This document shows positions 24,827-33,783 of a stretch of DNA of 56,225 bases, one piece after another (the stretch's first letter is position 1; each line of letters starts with the position of its first letter). The DNA comes from Phycisphaera sp. (GTDB lineage: Bacteria > Planctomycetota > Phycisphaerae > Phycisphaerales > Zrk34): NCBI GenBank assembly GCA_016125285.1, contig WGMA01000035.1:1-56225 (forward strand), written 5' to 3'. The notes under the pieces were generated by a model, which saw only the letters and a program-made list of their open reading frames with translations, ran no database searches and was not told where the DNA came from. The position numbers and the translations under genes were made by a program.

Positions 24827-27778
24827 TCAGGGCATCGGCGTGGGAACCCCGGCCGCCGCCACCGCCCGGAGCCTCGCCAGCCCCGCCGCCGGGTCGCCAC
24901 CGGTCATTTTCGCCGCCCAGTATGTCTTCCACGCCAGCGTCGCGTCGAACGGCGATAGCAACCCGTCCAGCTCGAGACCCAGCCGCCGCACCCGGTTCGT
25001 CCTCCACTGGGCCGCCACCCGCTGGGCCGCCCCGCCCTCGCGCCCCTGCAGCATCGCCCAGGTCCACGGGCTGCTGGTCGCGGGCAGGCGCTGCGTATCG
25101 ACCTCGACCAGGTCCTGCGCCCGCCGCACGTCCGGGTGAGTCGACACCGCCTGCGCCAGCGCCCCGCCGCGCTCCATCGCTACGGGGATCAGATACATCA
25201 CGCCCAGCGACCGGCGATACTGGTTGACCATCTGCCCGAACGACGCGTCGATCCGCGTGAGGTTCTGCGCCGCCCGCAGCAGCAGCGCGTGGACCAGCGT
25301 GTAGCGGCTGCCGTTCGAAGGGGCCGCGGCGTACGCCGTCTCGGCCAGCTTCACCGTCTCGTCGGCGTCCACCGCCTGCCCGAGCGACACGAGCGTCATG
25401 CGGTGCTCGACCAGCGTGGAGACCGCCAGCGCGTGCGTCGCACCGCCCACCGACGCCGTCGCCTTCACCGCACGCATCAGCCGGTCGCTTGACTCGCGCG
25501 CCTCGGCCAGCATCTGCTTGTCGCGCTCCCCGGCGTGGTACGACTGCGCGAGCTTGCGCGCGTCGACCATGTCCAGCTCCACGCCGCGCACACGCTTCAG
25601 CACGGACTCGAGCTCGTCGGCGTCCTCCGCCATCGCGTACACCGCCGACGACAGCGCGTAGCTCTCGACGTTCTTCGGCCTCAGCAGCATCACCTTCTGC
25701 CCGTACGACGCGGCGCGGGCCGTGTCGGGGTGCGACATGAACCGCTCGATCATCCCCCGACGCGCCGACTCCTCGTCGTAGAGAAAGTTGAGCGCGTCGA
25801 ACTGCACGTTGTGATCCGCCGCGAGGAAATCGATGGCGTCGCCCGTCGTGTCGAGCACGACCTTGTTGAGGATCACCGACGCGGTGTTGCCCAGCAGGAT
25901 GCTCTCGCTGGGGCTCATCCGCACCGCCTTGTCCATCATCTCCACGCCGCGGTCGAAGTCCTTGCGGTCGCCGCCGAGCCGGTACAGCTGGAAGTAGACC
26001 AGCGCGCAGTTGTTGAGCGAGACGGTCGACTCGATCATCGTGTCGTAGGCGTCGATGGCGATCCGCAGGTGCTTCTTCGCCGCGTCGCGGTCGCCGCGCG
26101 CGATCGCCTGCGAACCCAGCGCGCTGTTCAGCGACGCCTTGACCTCCGGGTCGTTGGGGTCCGCGAGCTTCAGCCACTTGATCGCGTCGTCGGCGTCGAC
26201 CTGCATCACCGAGCGCAGCCGCGCCGCGCGGGCCTTGGTCTCCTTGTCGGGCGCCGTGTTGTACGCCTCCTCGGCCAGCTGCCGCGCCGCCGACGTGTCG
26301 CCCAGGTTGCGCAGCGACGTCGCCACCATCGTCAGCCACTCGTGCGAGCGGTCGTGCGACGCCAGCAGCTCGTCGAACAGCTTGTGGCCCTCGGCGTGTC
26401 GGCCCAGCCAGTAGTAGACCTGCCCGAGGTACAGGCGGTACTCGTCGGTCTCGCCCGCCACGCCCTGGATCGCCAGGAACGTCTTCTCCGCGGCCTCCAG
26501 CTCCTTGCGACGCGCCGCCGGGTCCGGCAGCGACTGCGCCCGATTGAGCATCACCATGCCCAGGTCCAGCGCCACCGGCACCACCGACGCCGTCTCACGC
26601 AGCGCCTCGCGACGGTCCGCCAGGCCCCCGTCGTTGCGCAGCTTCTCGGCCATGTAGTCCTGCACGAGCTTCTCCTGCGCCGCCTCATTGGCCCGCTCGT
26701 ACTGCCGGTAGAACGACTTCGGGCCGCGCCCCTTGTCGAGGATGTTCAGCTCGCGCTTCCACGCCTGCTCGACCGCCTTCTGGTACGCCGTCTCCGCGTT
26801 GTGCAGCGTGTTCAGCCGCTGCTTGACGTAAGGCTCGAGCAGCGTGTACGCCTTTTCGTGCTCGCCCTTCGCCGCGTAGATCTGCCCGAGGATCCGCGCC
26901 GCCTCGGAGTCGCCGAGTTTGTCGCGCATCGGCTCGAGCAACGCCTGGCACTTGTCGAGGTTGTCCGTCGCCTCATACGACTCGGCCAGTCGCGACGCCA
27001 GCGCCACGTCGTTCGGCTCTTTGGCCAGCACACGCTCCAGCAGCGCCAGCTGCCGCTCGCTGAACTCCTTCTCGTCCGGCGCCGCCGGTCGCAACGCCTC
27101 GAGCAGCTCCGACGCGGCGCGCGGGTCCGCCTCGCCGATGCGCAACACCGCCTCGACGCCCTTCGCGTACAGATCGCCGTACGGATTGTCCGCCTTGCTG
27201 CGCCGCCTGACCGCGATCGCCGCGTCGACGATGTCTTTCGCGTCCTTCGCCGGCGCCTTGATCAGCGCGCCCGACACGAGCTCGTCGAGTCGCTTCGACG
27301 CCTCGGCCGCGTGCGACGTCGCGCCGGTCGCGACCTCCTTATAGATGATCGCCGCCCGGCCCGGCTTGCCGTCGTCGCGCAAATCGTCCGCCGCCGCGAC
27401 GCGCAGCCCCGCCTTGTAGTCCGGGCTCGACGTCACCGACCCCCACCACACGCCCACGCCGATCGTCATCGCCATGAACAGCACGACCGCGTTCCAGCCC
27501 TTGGCCAGCATCGACAGCGGCTCGGAGCCGAGGAAGTACCACCCGCGCGGCGAGGCGTCCGCCACGCGATACGCCCGCAGCATCAGCACCGGCACGAACA
27601 CCAGGCAGAAGCACAGCGTCTTGACGTACGTGCCGGTCTCCGTGTCGCGGTCACGCTCGCCGTACACCATGAACCCGCACCCGTTGATCGACCCGAGCGC
27701 CGGCGGGCTGCCGATCGGCTTCATCTGCGGGAAGCGCGCCCGCAGCATCGACTGAAAGTCCTTGTGCTCGTCTGACAT
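24827..27778 (-). CDS. Large TPR-repeat membrane protein
   Basis: This 983-residue protein starts at 27778, after a G-rich stretch. Two hydrophobic segments lie near residues 55-75 (LCFCLVFVPVLMLRAY) and 93-112. From about residue 125 to the end it is helical, with repeated TPR-like pairs carrying Ala/Gly at the usual packing positions and Leu/Tyr-rich helices. It is probably a membrane-anchored scaffold; the partner is unknown. It lies downstream of the two trypsin-like/PDZ genes on the same strand (205-bp gap), so a link to envelope quality control is possible but not shown. Confidence 0.8.
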   Translation of the reverse strand: MSDEHKDFQSMLRARFPQMKPIGSPPALGSINGCGFMVYGERDRDTETGTYVKTLCFCLVFVPVLMLRAYRVADASPRGWYFLGSEPLSMLAKGWNAVVLFMAMTIGVGVWWGSVTSSPDYKAGLRVAAADDLRDDGKPGRAAIIYKEVATGATSHAAEASKRLDELVSGALIKAPAKDAKDIVDAAIAVRRRSKADNPYGDLYAKGVEAVLRIGEADPRAASELLEALRPAAPDEKEFSERQLALLERVLAKEPNDVALASRLAESYEATDNLDKCQALLEPMRDKLGDSEAARILGQIYAAKGEHEKAYTLLEPYVKQRLNTLHNAETAYQKAVEQAWKRELNILDKGRGPKSFYRQYERANEAAQEKLVQDYMAEKLRNDGGLADRREALRETASVVPVALDLGMVMLNRAQSLPDPAARRKELEAAEKTFLAIQGVAGETDEYRLYLGQVYYWLGRHAEGHKLFDELLASHDRSHEWLTMVATSLRNLGDTSAARQLAEEAYNTAPDKETKARAARLRSVMQVDADDAIKWLKLADPNDPEVKASLNSALGSQAIARGDRDAAKKHLRIAIDAYDTMIESTVSLNNCALVYFQLYRLGGDRKDFDRGVEMMDKAVRMSPSESILLGNTASVILNKVVLDTTGDAIDFLAADHNVQFDALNFLYDEESARRGMIERFMSHPDTARAASYGQKVMLLRPKNVESYALSSAVYAMAEDADELESVLKRVRGVELDMVDARKLAQSYHAGERDKQMLAEARESSDRLMRAVKATASVGGATHALAVSTLVEHRMTLVSLGQAVDADETVKLAETAYAAAPSNGSRYTLVHALLLRAAQNLTRIDASFGQMVNQYRRSLGVMYLIPVAMERGGALAQAVSTHPDVRRAQDLVEVDTQRLPATSSPWTWAMLQGREGGAAQRVAAQWRTNRVRRLGLELDGLLSPFDATLAWKTYWAAKMTGGDPAAGLARLRAVAAAGVPTPMP

Positions 27779-27983
27779 GTTGAACCCCCTGCGTGGACCT
27801 GCGTGCACCCCGACCCCCGGAGTGCGTGCGTCGGCGTATTACACACCCGACACGCCCCCACCGCAACCGCGCCAATGGCCGCGCGACAGCGAGGCCGTGA
27901 GGCAGTGACGCGACAACACAACGCCGCGCGGCGCACGTCGGCCGCGTCACGAGGCTTACGATGTGATCGGATCGACGCGACGC

Positions 27984-29054
27984 TTACTGCGTCGTGTCCT
28001 TCGCCTTCTCGGTCGACACCGCCTCGGTCTTGCCGCCGGTTTTCATCGCGGCGATCAGCCTGTCGACGATCGGCCGGATCACGTCCGCGGGCAGCGCGAA
28101 CGTCTCGGAGCGGTCGACGCGTGCGATGTTCAGCCCCACGGCGTTGCCGTCGAGGTCGTACAGCGGGCCGCCCATCTCGTCGGGCCCCAGCGTCGTGTCG
28201 TGCTGGAGGATCGCATCGAACCCGAACGCCCGGTTGGAGATCCGCCCGCTGAGCTGGAGGTTGCGGTCCCAGATCGCGAACGTGCCGTGGCGGTAGCCGA
28301 GCTTCGCTTCGAGCTCGATCGTCTTCTCGCCGCGGAGCACCGTCAGCTTCACCGTCTCGCCGGGCGCGTGCGCCGACACGGCCTTGACCAGCGTCTCGCG
28401 CTGCGGCGTCGCCTCGCCGTTGACGTGCGTGATCGCGTCGTTCTCCATGATGTGCGCCGCCGCCGCGGCGCTGTTCGGCGCCACGCCCACCACGCGCACG
28501 CCCTGCACCTTCGCGTCTTCGCGACCGAGCCGCACGCCCAGCACGCCGCCCGACTTCTCGATCGCCCGGCGGTTCGCGCTGATCACGCCGACCTTCAGCT
28601 TCGAGCGACGCCCAGCCGACGGCGTGATCACCCAGCGGCCGATGTCGCCCGTGCCCACCGGCGCGTCGCTCCACTTCACCGGCGTCAGGTTCTCCGCGTC
28701 GATCTTCAGCAGCGCCAGGTCGTTGTCCGCGTCCGTGCCGACAACCTTCGGCGTGTACGACCGGCCCTCGCGCGTCTCGACCACCACGTCGTCCTTCAGC
28801 TCCGACGCCTTGGTCACGATCAGCCCGTCCGGCGCGACGATCGTGCCGAACGCCACCGTGTCCCGACCGCTCCGCAGCGACACGATGCACGCACGCTGGT
28901 CCTTCACCGCCGGCTCGAACACGCGTGTCACCGCGCTGCCGCTCACACGCTCGCTGCGCGCCAGCGCGTCGGACTGCGCGATCGCCGGCGCCACCGCCAC
29001 CGCGCCCGCCAGCAGTCCCGCGATCAACATCACACGCATCAGTTGTCTGCCCAT
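27984..29054 (-). CDS. Secreted HtrA-like pseudo-protease with PDZ nested in the trypsin fold
   Basis: This 356-residue protein has a signal peptide (1-26). It follows HtrA through GTIVAPDGLIVT (70-81) and DADNDLALLKI (108-118). The position of the catalytic His holds Ser84 (TKASEL instead of TNNHVV) and that of the nucleophile Ser holds Met294 (DEMGGPL instead of GNSGGPL); only Asp112 remains. A PDZ domain (about 170-252, GVLGVRLG start) lies between the KVGVISA strand and the second-barrel segment (FDAILQHDTTLGPDEMGGPL), i.e. inside the protease domain instead of after it. It is probably a non-catalytic binding or regulatory protein, 26 bp downstream of an intact protease gene. Confidence 0.8.
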   Translation of the reverse strand: MGRQLMRVMLIAGLLAGAVAVAPAIAQSDALARSERVSGSAVTRVFEPAVKDQRACIVSLRSGRDTVAFGTIVAPDGLIVTKASELKDDVVVETREGRSYTPKVVGTDADNDLALLKIDAENLTPVKWSDAPVGTGDIGRWVITPSAGRRSKLKVGVISANRRAIEKSGGVLGVRLGREDAKVQGVRVVGVAPNSAAAAAHIMENDAITHVNGEATPQRETLVKAVSAHAPGETVKLTVLRGEKTIELEAKLGYRHGTFAIWDRNLQLSGRISNRAFGFDAILQHDTTLGPDEMGGPLYDLDGNAVGLNIARVDRSETFALPADVIRPIVDRLIAAMKTGGKTEAVSTEKAKDTTQ

Positions 29055-29080
29055 GTCACACCGCCCCGCTGTGGGTTGCG

Positions 29081-30325
29081 TTACCTGTTGCCGTCACCGT
29101 CGTCGCCCGGGCCCGGCCCGTCGCCCTGGTCGTTGGGCGACACGCCGTCGTTCGCGCCGAGCTGCCCCGGCCGCGCGTCCAGCGTCACCGACACCGTCCG
29201 ACGGTTGCCGTCCTTGTCGATCTCCAGCTTCACCGTGTCGCCCGCGTCGCGCGCCGCCACCAGCCACGCGAAGTGCTCGCGGCTCTCGATCGCGTGGCCG
29301 TCCACGCTCGCGATCACGTCGCCCACCTTCAGCCCCGCCTTGTCCGCCGGCGAGCCCTCGACCACCTGCGTGATCCGCACGCCCCGCGGGTGACCCTCCG
29401 TGCCCACGCCCATGAACCCGCTCGGCACGTCGACGGTCTTCCCCGCCGCCAGCGCGTCCCAGTGCTTGATGTACACCTCCGACGGGATGTGCAGGTTCGC
29501 CTCCGTCGACTGCGCGATGCGGCTGTGGATGCCGATCACCTCACCGGCCATGTTGAACAGCGGCCCGCCCGAGTCGCCGCCCAGCAGCGTGCAGTCCGTC
29601 CACACGTCCGTCACCCGGCTGCGGATCACACGCCCGATCCGCAACACCGCGCCGCGCGCCTTGTCGAACCCGCCCAGGTGCCCCAGCGAGAAACACCACT
29701 CGCCGTTGACCAGCCTGTCGGAGTGCGCGATCGGCACGCAGGGCCAACCGCCCGCGGGAGGCTCGGCCAGGATCTGCACCATGCCCGCGTCCAGCCGGCG
29801 ATAAAGACCCAGCGTCCGCCCCGCCACGCGCGTCCCGTCCGGCAGGTCGATCCCGCACGCACGGTTCGGCTCACCGCTCACGTGACCCGCCGTCATCACC
29901 AGACCGTCCGGCGTCACGATCACACCGCTGCCGCGACCCACGCCCATGTCGATCCCCACCGTCGCCGCCTGCGCCGCCGGCAACAGCGAACGCACCTGGT
30001 GCTCCATCTCCTTCAGATCCGACACGTTGTCCGGCGTCAGCGCATGCCAGCCCGGCGTGTCGTCACCCGCGATCGTGGGCTTCGTCTTGATCGTCTTGAA
30101 CCCCGGCACGAGCGGCGCTTCCTCCGCAGGCGCTTCCTCCGCAGGCGACTCCGGCGCCTTCGCACGCTGCCGCTTCGCCTTCGGTTCCTTCGCCTGCGCG
30201 GCCGGCGGGGGAGCCACCTTCGCGCCCGCGCCACCCTCGTCCGCCTCCGTCTGACCCATCGCCACCGCGCAGACCACAACCGCCGCGATCATCCACGATC
30301 CGACCATCCATGCCCATCGCCGCAT
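29081..30325 (-). CDS. Secreted trypsin-like serine protease with C-terminal PDZ domain (HtrA-like)
   Basis: This 414-residue protein has a signal or anchor segment (residues 8-24), a Lys/Pro/Ala-rich linker (30-75), a trypsin-like domain (about 105-295) and a PDZ domain (305-385). The catalytic triad is intact: His148 (TAGHVS), Asp179 (RLDAGMVQI) and Ser252 (GGDSGGPL). The C-terminal 25 residues are Asp/Gly/Pro-rich. It likely acts in the periplasm on misfolded or specific envelope proteins. It precedes the pseudo-protease gene by 26 bp and is probably cotranscribed and functionally paired with it. Confidence 0.9.
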   Translation of the reverse strand: MRRWAWMVGSWMIAAVVVCAVAMGQTEADEGGAGAKVAPPPAAQAKEPKAKRQRAKAPESPAEEAPAEEAPLVPGFKTIKTKPTIAGDDTPGWHALTPDNVSDLKEMEHQVRSLLPAAQAATVGIDMGVGRGSGVIVTPDGLVMTAGHVSGEPNRACGIDLPDGTRVAGRTLGLYRRLDAGMVQILAEPPAGGWPCVPIAHSDRLVNGEWCFSLGHLGGFDKARGAVLRIGRVIRSRVTDVWTDCTLLGGDSGGPLFNMAGEVIGIHSRIAQSTEANLHIPSEVYIKHWDALAAGKTVDVPSGFMGVGTEGHPRGVRITQVVEGSPADKAGLKVGDVIASVDGHAIESREHFAWLVAARDAGDTVKLEIDKDGNRRTVSVTLDARPGQLGANDGVSPNDQGDGPGPGDDGDGNR

Positions 30326-30458
30326 CGGTCTGTCCTCTCCGCTAAGGCCCCAGACGGGTCACGCCACACATCAATATACTCACCGGTCCCGCCCGGTGTT
30401 CAATAATATGACGCCCGACCCCCCGTTTCCTGTTCCCGATTCGCGCCGATTCTCCCCA

Positions 30459-30522
30459 ATAAAGCCCGGGGGGAGGCTTCCCCCGGGTTCTGACGTTCAC
30501 CCACACCCCGCGCATCTTCGCG
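30459..30522. repeat. CCCGGG-hairpin repeat, copy 1
   Basis: AATAAAG is followed by a 10-bp hairpin (30465-30474 with 30478-30487) and then a conserved flank (ACCCACACCCCGCGCAT, 30500-30516). About 60 bp of this is shared with copy 3 at 33612. Reading leftward the hairpin is followed by GCTTTATT, so it may serve as terminator of the sulfatase gene ending at 30524. Confidence 0.65.
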
Positions 30523-30523
30523 C

Positions 30524-31903
30524 CTACTTCGCCTTCTTCTGACGCCCGCCGTGCTGATGATCCAGCGCCTCCAGCTCCGTCTGCTGCCCCTTGTCGCCGC
30601 AACGATCCATCCACGCCTTGAGCTCCGCCTTGAGCTGCGCCTTCACCTCCGCGTACTTCGGGTCGTCCGCGAGGTTCGTCCACTCGTACGGGTCCGACGT
30701 GATCATGTACAGCTCCTCCGCCGGTCGCTCCTGATAGCGGCGCACCTTGTCCGCCGCGTCCGCGTCGCCCGCCTTCGCCCGCGCGACCCACGACTGGAAG
30801 ATGTTCGACTTCGTCGCGGCGTTCTGGAACGGCACCTCCGGCGTGAAGTTGATGATGTACTTGAACTCGCCGGAACGCACCGACCGGATGCCGTAGGTCT
30901 TCGACCCGTTGATGATCCCGCGCGTCGTCATCTCCGCGAACACGAACCGCTTGTGCTCCGTCGCCTTGCCCGTCAGCACCGGCACGAAGCTCCGGCCGTC
31001 CAGCTCCTTCACCGGCTCGCCGCCCGCCGCCTCGATGAACGTCGGCAGCACGTCCACGTACTCCACCATCGCGTCGCTCACCGCGCCAGGCTTCACCTTG
31101 CCCGGCCAGCGCACAATGCACGCGCTCTGCAGACCGTTGTCGTAGCACGTCCACTTCGCGAACGGCATGCTCGAACCCTGCTCGCTGACCAGCATCACCA
31201 GCGTGTTGTCCGCCAGCCCGTGCTTGTCCAGCATGCCCAGCACCTCGCCCACCTGACCGTCGAAGTACGTGATCTCCGCCAGGTAACGCGTCATCGCCTC
31301 GCGCGTCTCCGGCGTGTCCACGAAGTAAGGCGGCAGCTTCAGCTTCGCCGCGTCGTACCGCGACGGGTCGCCCTTGTCCCACGGCTCGTGCGGCTCGTGC
31401 GAACAGACGAACAGGCACATCGGCGTGTCCGACGACTTGCACTCGCCCATCAGCTTGTCGATCGCGCCCATGTCCGGGTTGTTGTCCTTCAGGCCCGAAT
31501 ACTCGAACGGGAACGCGCTTTTCGGCCCGATGTGCGTCTTGCCGCTCAACGCCACCCGGTACCCCAGCGGCTTGAGGTAGTGCACCACGCTCTTGACGCC
31601 CGGCTTCACGAACGTGTGATTCGGATACGCCCCGCTCTTCACGGGATAAATGCCCGTGTAGATGTTGTGACGCGTCGGCGAACACATCGGCGCCGCCTGG
31701 AAGCAACGCGTGAACCGCATGCCCTGCTTCGCCAGTCCGTCGATGTTCGGCGTGAACGCCTGACCGCCGTAGCACCCCAGGTCACGGTGCGTGCAGTCGT
31801 CGGCGATGATGAACACGAGATTCGGCTTCGCCGCGTGAGCAACGGAACAAACCGTTGCGACGGCAAGGCACAACGTCATACAAGCGCAGAGATATCTTTT
31901 CAT
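30524..31903 (-). CDS. Secreted formylglycine-dependent sulfatase (type I)
   Basis: This 459-residue protein has a signal peptide (1-24). The alkaline-phosphatase-fold core starts with PNLVFIIADDCTHRDLGCYG, giving the calcium Asp pair (35-36). The active-site Cys74 lies in MCSPTRHNIYTG (CxPxR), the signature modified to formylglycine by an FGE enzyme. KTHIGPKSAF near 129 fits the second conserved motif. The C-terminal tail is Lys/Gln-rich. The substrate is a sulfated glycan, not identifiable here. It is divergent from the SGNH esterase gene at 32119 and flanked on both sides by copies of the CCCGGG hairpin repeat. Confidence 0.92.
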   Translation of the reverse strand: MKRYLCACMTLCLAVATVCSVAHAAKPNLVFIIADDCTHRDLGCYGGQAFTPNIDGLAKQGMRFTRCFQAAPMCSPTRHNIYTGIYPVKSGAYPNHTFVKPGVKSVVHYLKPLGYRVALSGKTHIGPKSAFPFEYSGLKDNNPDMGAIDKLMGECKSSDTPMCLFVCSHEPHEPWDKGDPSRYDAAKLKLPPYFVDTPETREAMTRYLAEITYFDGQVGEVLGMLDKHGLADNTLVMLVSEQGSSMPFAKWTCYDNGLQSACIVRWPGKVKPGAVSDAMVEYVDVLPTFIEAAGGEPVKELDGRSFVPVLTGKATEHKRFVFAEMTTRGIINGSKTYGIRSVRSGEFKYIINFTPEVPFQNAATKSNIFQSWVARAKAGDADAADKVRRYQERPAEELYMITSDPYEWTNLADDPKYAEVKAQLKAELKAWMDRCGDKGQQTELEALDHQHGGRQKKAK

Positions 31904-31987
31904 AATGGTTGGGTAACGATGTTCGCAAAAGGAATATTGCCGCGTCTGCCCACACAGATTCTAACACCCCCGCACCATCACACCACC

Positions 31988-32020
31988 CTAAAGCCCGGGG
32001 CAGGCCTGCCCCGGGACGAA
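31988..32020. repeat. CCCGGG-hairpin repeat, copy 2
   Basis: CTAAAG is followed by a perfect 22-nt palindrome (31994-32015, CCCGGGGCAGG arms). It shares the TAAAGCCCGGGG lead with copies 1 and 3 but lacks their right flank. It lies in the 215-bp gap between the divergent sulfatase and SGNH esterase genes, where a terminator is not expected. Confidence 0.6.
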
Positions 32021-32118
32021 AAATAGCCTCACCCCATCCACTCCACTAAAGTAAACCCACGCCGACGCCGGGCACGCCGGCCGAGTTCCGCACCCGTCAC
32101 CACCCAAGGAGCCTCGCC

Positions 32119-33573
32119 TTGCCACACACGACTCTCTCGCCGTCCGCTCGATCGACCACGCCCCGCGCCGCGCGCGCCTGCGTGTCGCTGCTCACCGCCC
32201 TGCTGCTGACTGCGCTGGCCGCGCCCGCCGCGCACGCCGACGTCGCACTGCCCGTCATCTTCAACAGCCACATGGTCATCCAGCGCGACAAGCCCGTGAA
32301 CGTCTGGGGCCGCGCCGACAAGGGCGAACAGGTCACCGTCACCTTCGACGGTCAGACCGCCAGCGCCACCGCCGGCGACGACGGCAAGTGGGCCCTGCAA
32401 CTCAAGCCGATGAAGGCCAACGCCACTCCGCAGTCGCTGACGATCAAGGGCAACAACACCCTCGAGCTGACCGACGTGCTGATCGGCGAGGTCTGGCTGT
32501 GCAGCGGGCAGTCCAACATGGAATTCCGCATGACGCAGACGATGCACGCCAAGGAGCAGATCTCCGCGGCCGACCATCCCGACATACGCCTGTTCGACGT
32601 GCCCAAGCACATCTCGTCAAAGACGCCGCAGGAGACCGCCCCGGGCGCGTGGGCCGTGTGCACGCCGGACACCGTCAAGAACTTCACCGCCGTGGGCTAC
32701 CACTTCGGCCGCGAACTCAAGGACGCGCTGCGGGTGCCGATCGGCCTCGTCGGCTCCAACTGGGGCGGCACGCAGATCGAGCCCTGGACCCCCGCCGTCG
32801 GACTCGAGCAGGTCGACTCCCTCAAGGACAACGCCACCAACGGCGGCATCTACAACGGCATGATCCATCCGCTCGCCCCCATGACCTTCCGCGGCATCCT
32901 CTGGTACCAGGGCGAATCGAACTGCCTCAAGGGCGACACCGGCATCTACACCGACCGCACCCTCGCGCTGGTCAAGGGCTGGCGGACCGTGTTCCAGCAG
33001 GACGACCTGCCGTTCTACTTCGTGCAGATCGCCCCGTTCACCTACTCCGTCGCCTTCAAGAAGCGCAACGACAAGCTCACCCCCGAGTCGCTGCCGCTGT
33101 TCTGGGAAGCCCAGGCCGCGTGCCTCACCAAAGTGCCCAACTGCGGCATGGTCGTCATCACCGACATCACCGGCAACGTCAACAACATCCACCCCACCGA
33201 CAAGATCGACGTCGGCCACCGACTCGCCCTCTGGGCCCTGGCGAAAACCTACGGCAAGTCCGACCTCGTCTACTCCGGCCCGATGTACAAGTCCATGAAG
33301 GTCGAAGGCGACAAGATCGTCCTCACCTTCGACCACACCGGCTCCGGCCTCAAGTCGCTCGACGACCAACCGCTGACCTACTTCACCATCGCCGGCGCAG
33401 ACAAGCAGTTCGTCGAAGCCACGGCGATGATCAAGGGCGACACGATCGAGGTCAGCAGCGACAAGGTGAAGACCCCCACCGCCGTCCGCTTCGCGTGGAC
33501 CGAGACCGCCGTCCCCAACCTCGCGAACAAAGACGGACTCCCCGCCGTCCCCTTCCGCACGGACAACTGGTAA
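32119..33573 (+). CDS. Secreted sialate O-acetylesterase-like SGNH hydrolase
   Basis: This 484-residue protein starts at a TTG codon preceded by AAGGAG (32106-32111); no ATG lies before the signal peptide (residues 17-40). Residues 41-122 form a beta domain. The SGNH nucleophile Ser132 is in LCSGQSNMEF, and RGILWYQGESN near 256 carries the block III-type segment. IHPTDKIDVGHRLAL near 360 supplies the catalytic Asp/His. The family removes acetyl groups from sialic acids or plant polysaccharides. Its neighbour, a sulfatase, suggests joint attack on an acetylated, sulfated polysaccharide. Confidence 0.9.
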   Translation: MPHTTLSPSARSTTPRAARACVSLLTALLLTALAAPAAHADVALPVIFNSHMVIQRDKPVNVWGRADKGEQVTVTFDGQTASATAGDDGKWALQLKPMKANATPQSLTIKGNNTLELTDVLIGEVWLCSGQSNMEFRMTQTMHAKEQISAADHPDIRLFDVPKHISSKTPQETAPGAWAVCTPDTVKNFTAVGYHFGRELKDALRVPIGLVGSNWGGTQIEPWTPAVGLEQVDSLKDNATNGGIYNGMIHPLAPMTFRGILWYQGESNCLKGDTGIYTDRTLALVKGWRTVFQQDDLPFYFVQIAPFTYSVAFKKRNDKLTPESLPLFWEAQAACLTKVPNCGMVVITDITGNVNNIHPTDKIDVGHRLALWALAKTYGKSDLVYSGPMYKSMKVEGDKIVLTFDHTGSGLKSLDDQPLTYFTIAGADKQFVEATAMIKGDTIEVSSDKVKTPTAVRFAWTETAVPNLANKDGLPAVPFRTDNW

Positions 33574-33577
33574 TTCC

Positions 33578-33612
33578 GTAGTCAGTGGTCAGTAGTCAGT
33601 AGTCAGGGGTCA
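33578..33612. repeat. Tandem heptamer repeat (GTAGTCA type), 5 units
   Basis: Five consecutive 7-bp units (GTAGTCA, GTGGTCA, GTAGTCA, GTAGTCA, GGGGTCA) start 5 bp after the esterase stop and run into CCCGGG repeat copy 3. Probably a slippage-prone short tandem repeat. Confidence 0.8.
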
Positions 33613-33676
33613 GTAAAGCCCGGGGGAGGCTTCCCCCGGGCGACGATCTACCCACACACCGCGCACATTCGCGGCC
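33612..33676. repeat. CCCGGG-hairpin repeat, copy 3
   Basis: AGTAAAG and an interrupted palindrome (33619-33640; CCCGGGGGA and TTCCCCCGGG arms around GGC) are followed by the flank CTACCCACACACCGCGCAC, closely matching copy 1 at 30459 in the same orientation. Confidence 0.65.
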
Positions 33677-33783
33677 TGTGGCGGCACAACATGCCTTGCC
33701 CACGTCCGGCGCGACGGGTAGATTCGTTTGCGGAATGGCACGGACAGGCGTGCTGGCGATCTTCAACCACAACGGGGGAACAC

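Noticed and set aside
24759-26339. Extension of rpsP upstream by several hundred codons
   Set aside because: The family start is at 24758 with GGAGG before it; the upstream frame runs alongside the TPR gene in another frame of the same strand.
33578-33612. Heptamer tandem repeat as a regulatory array
   Set aside because: It lies directly after a stop codon with no downstream partner gene close by, and such heptamers commonly arise by slippage; listed only as a repeat.
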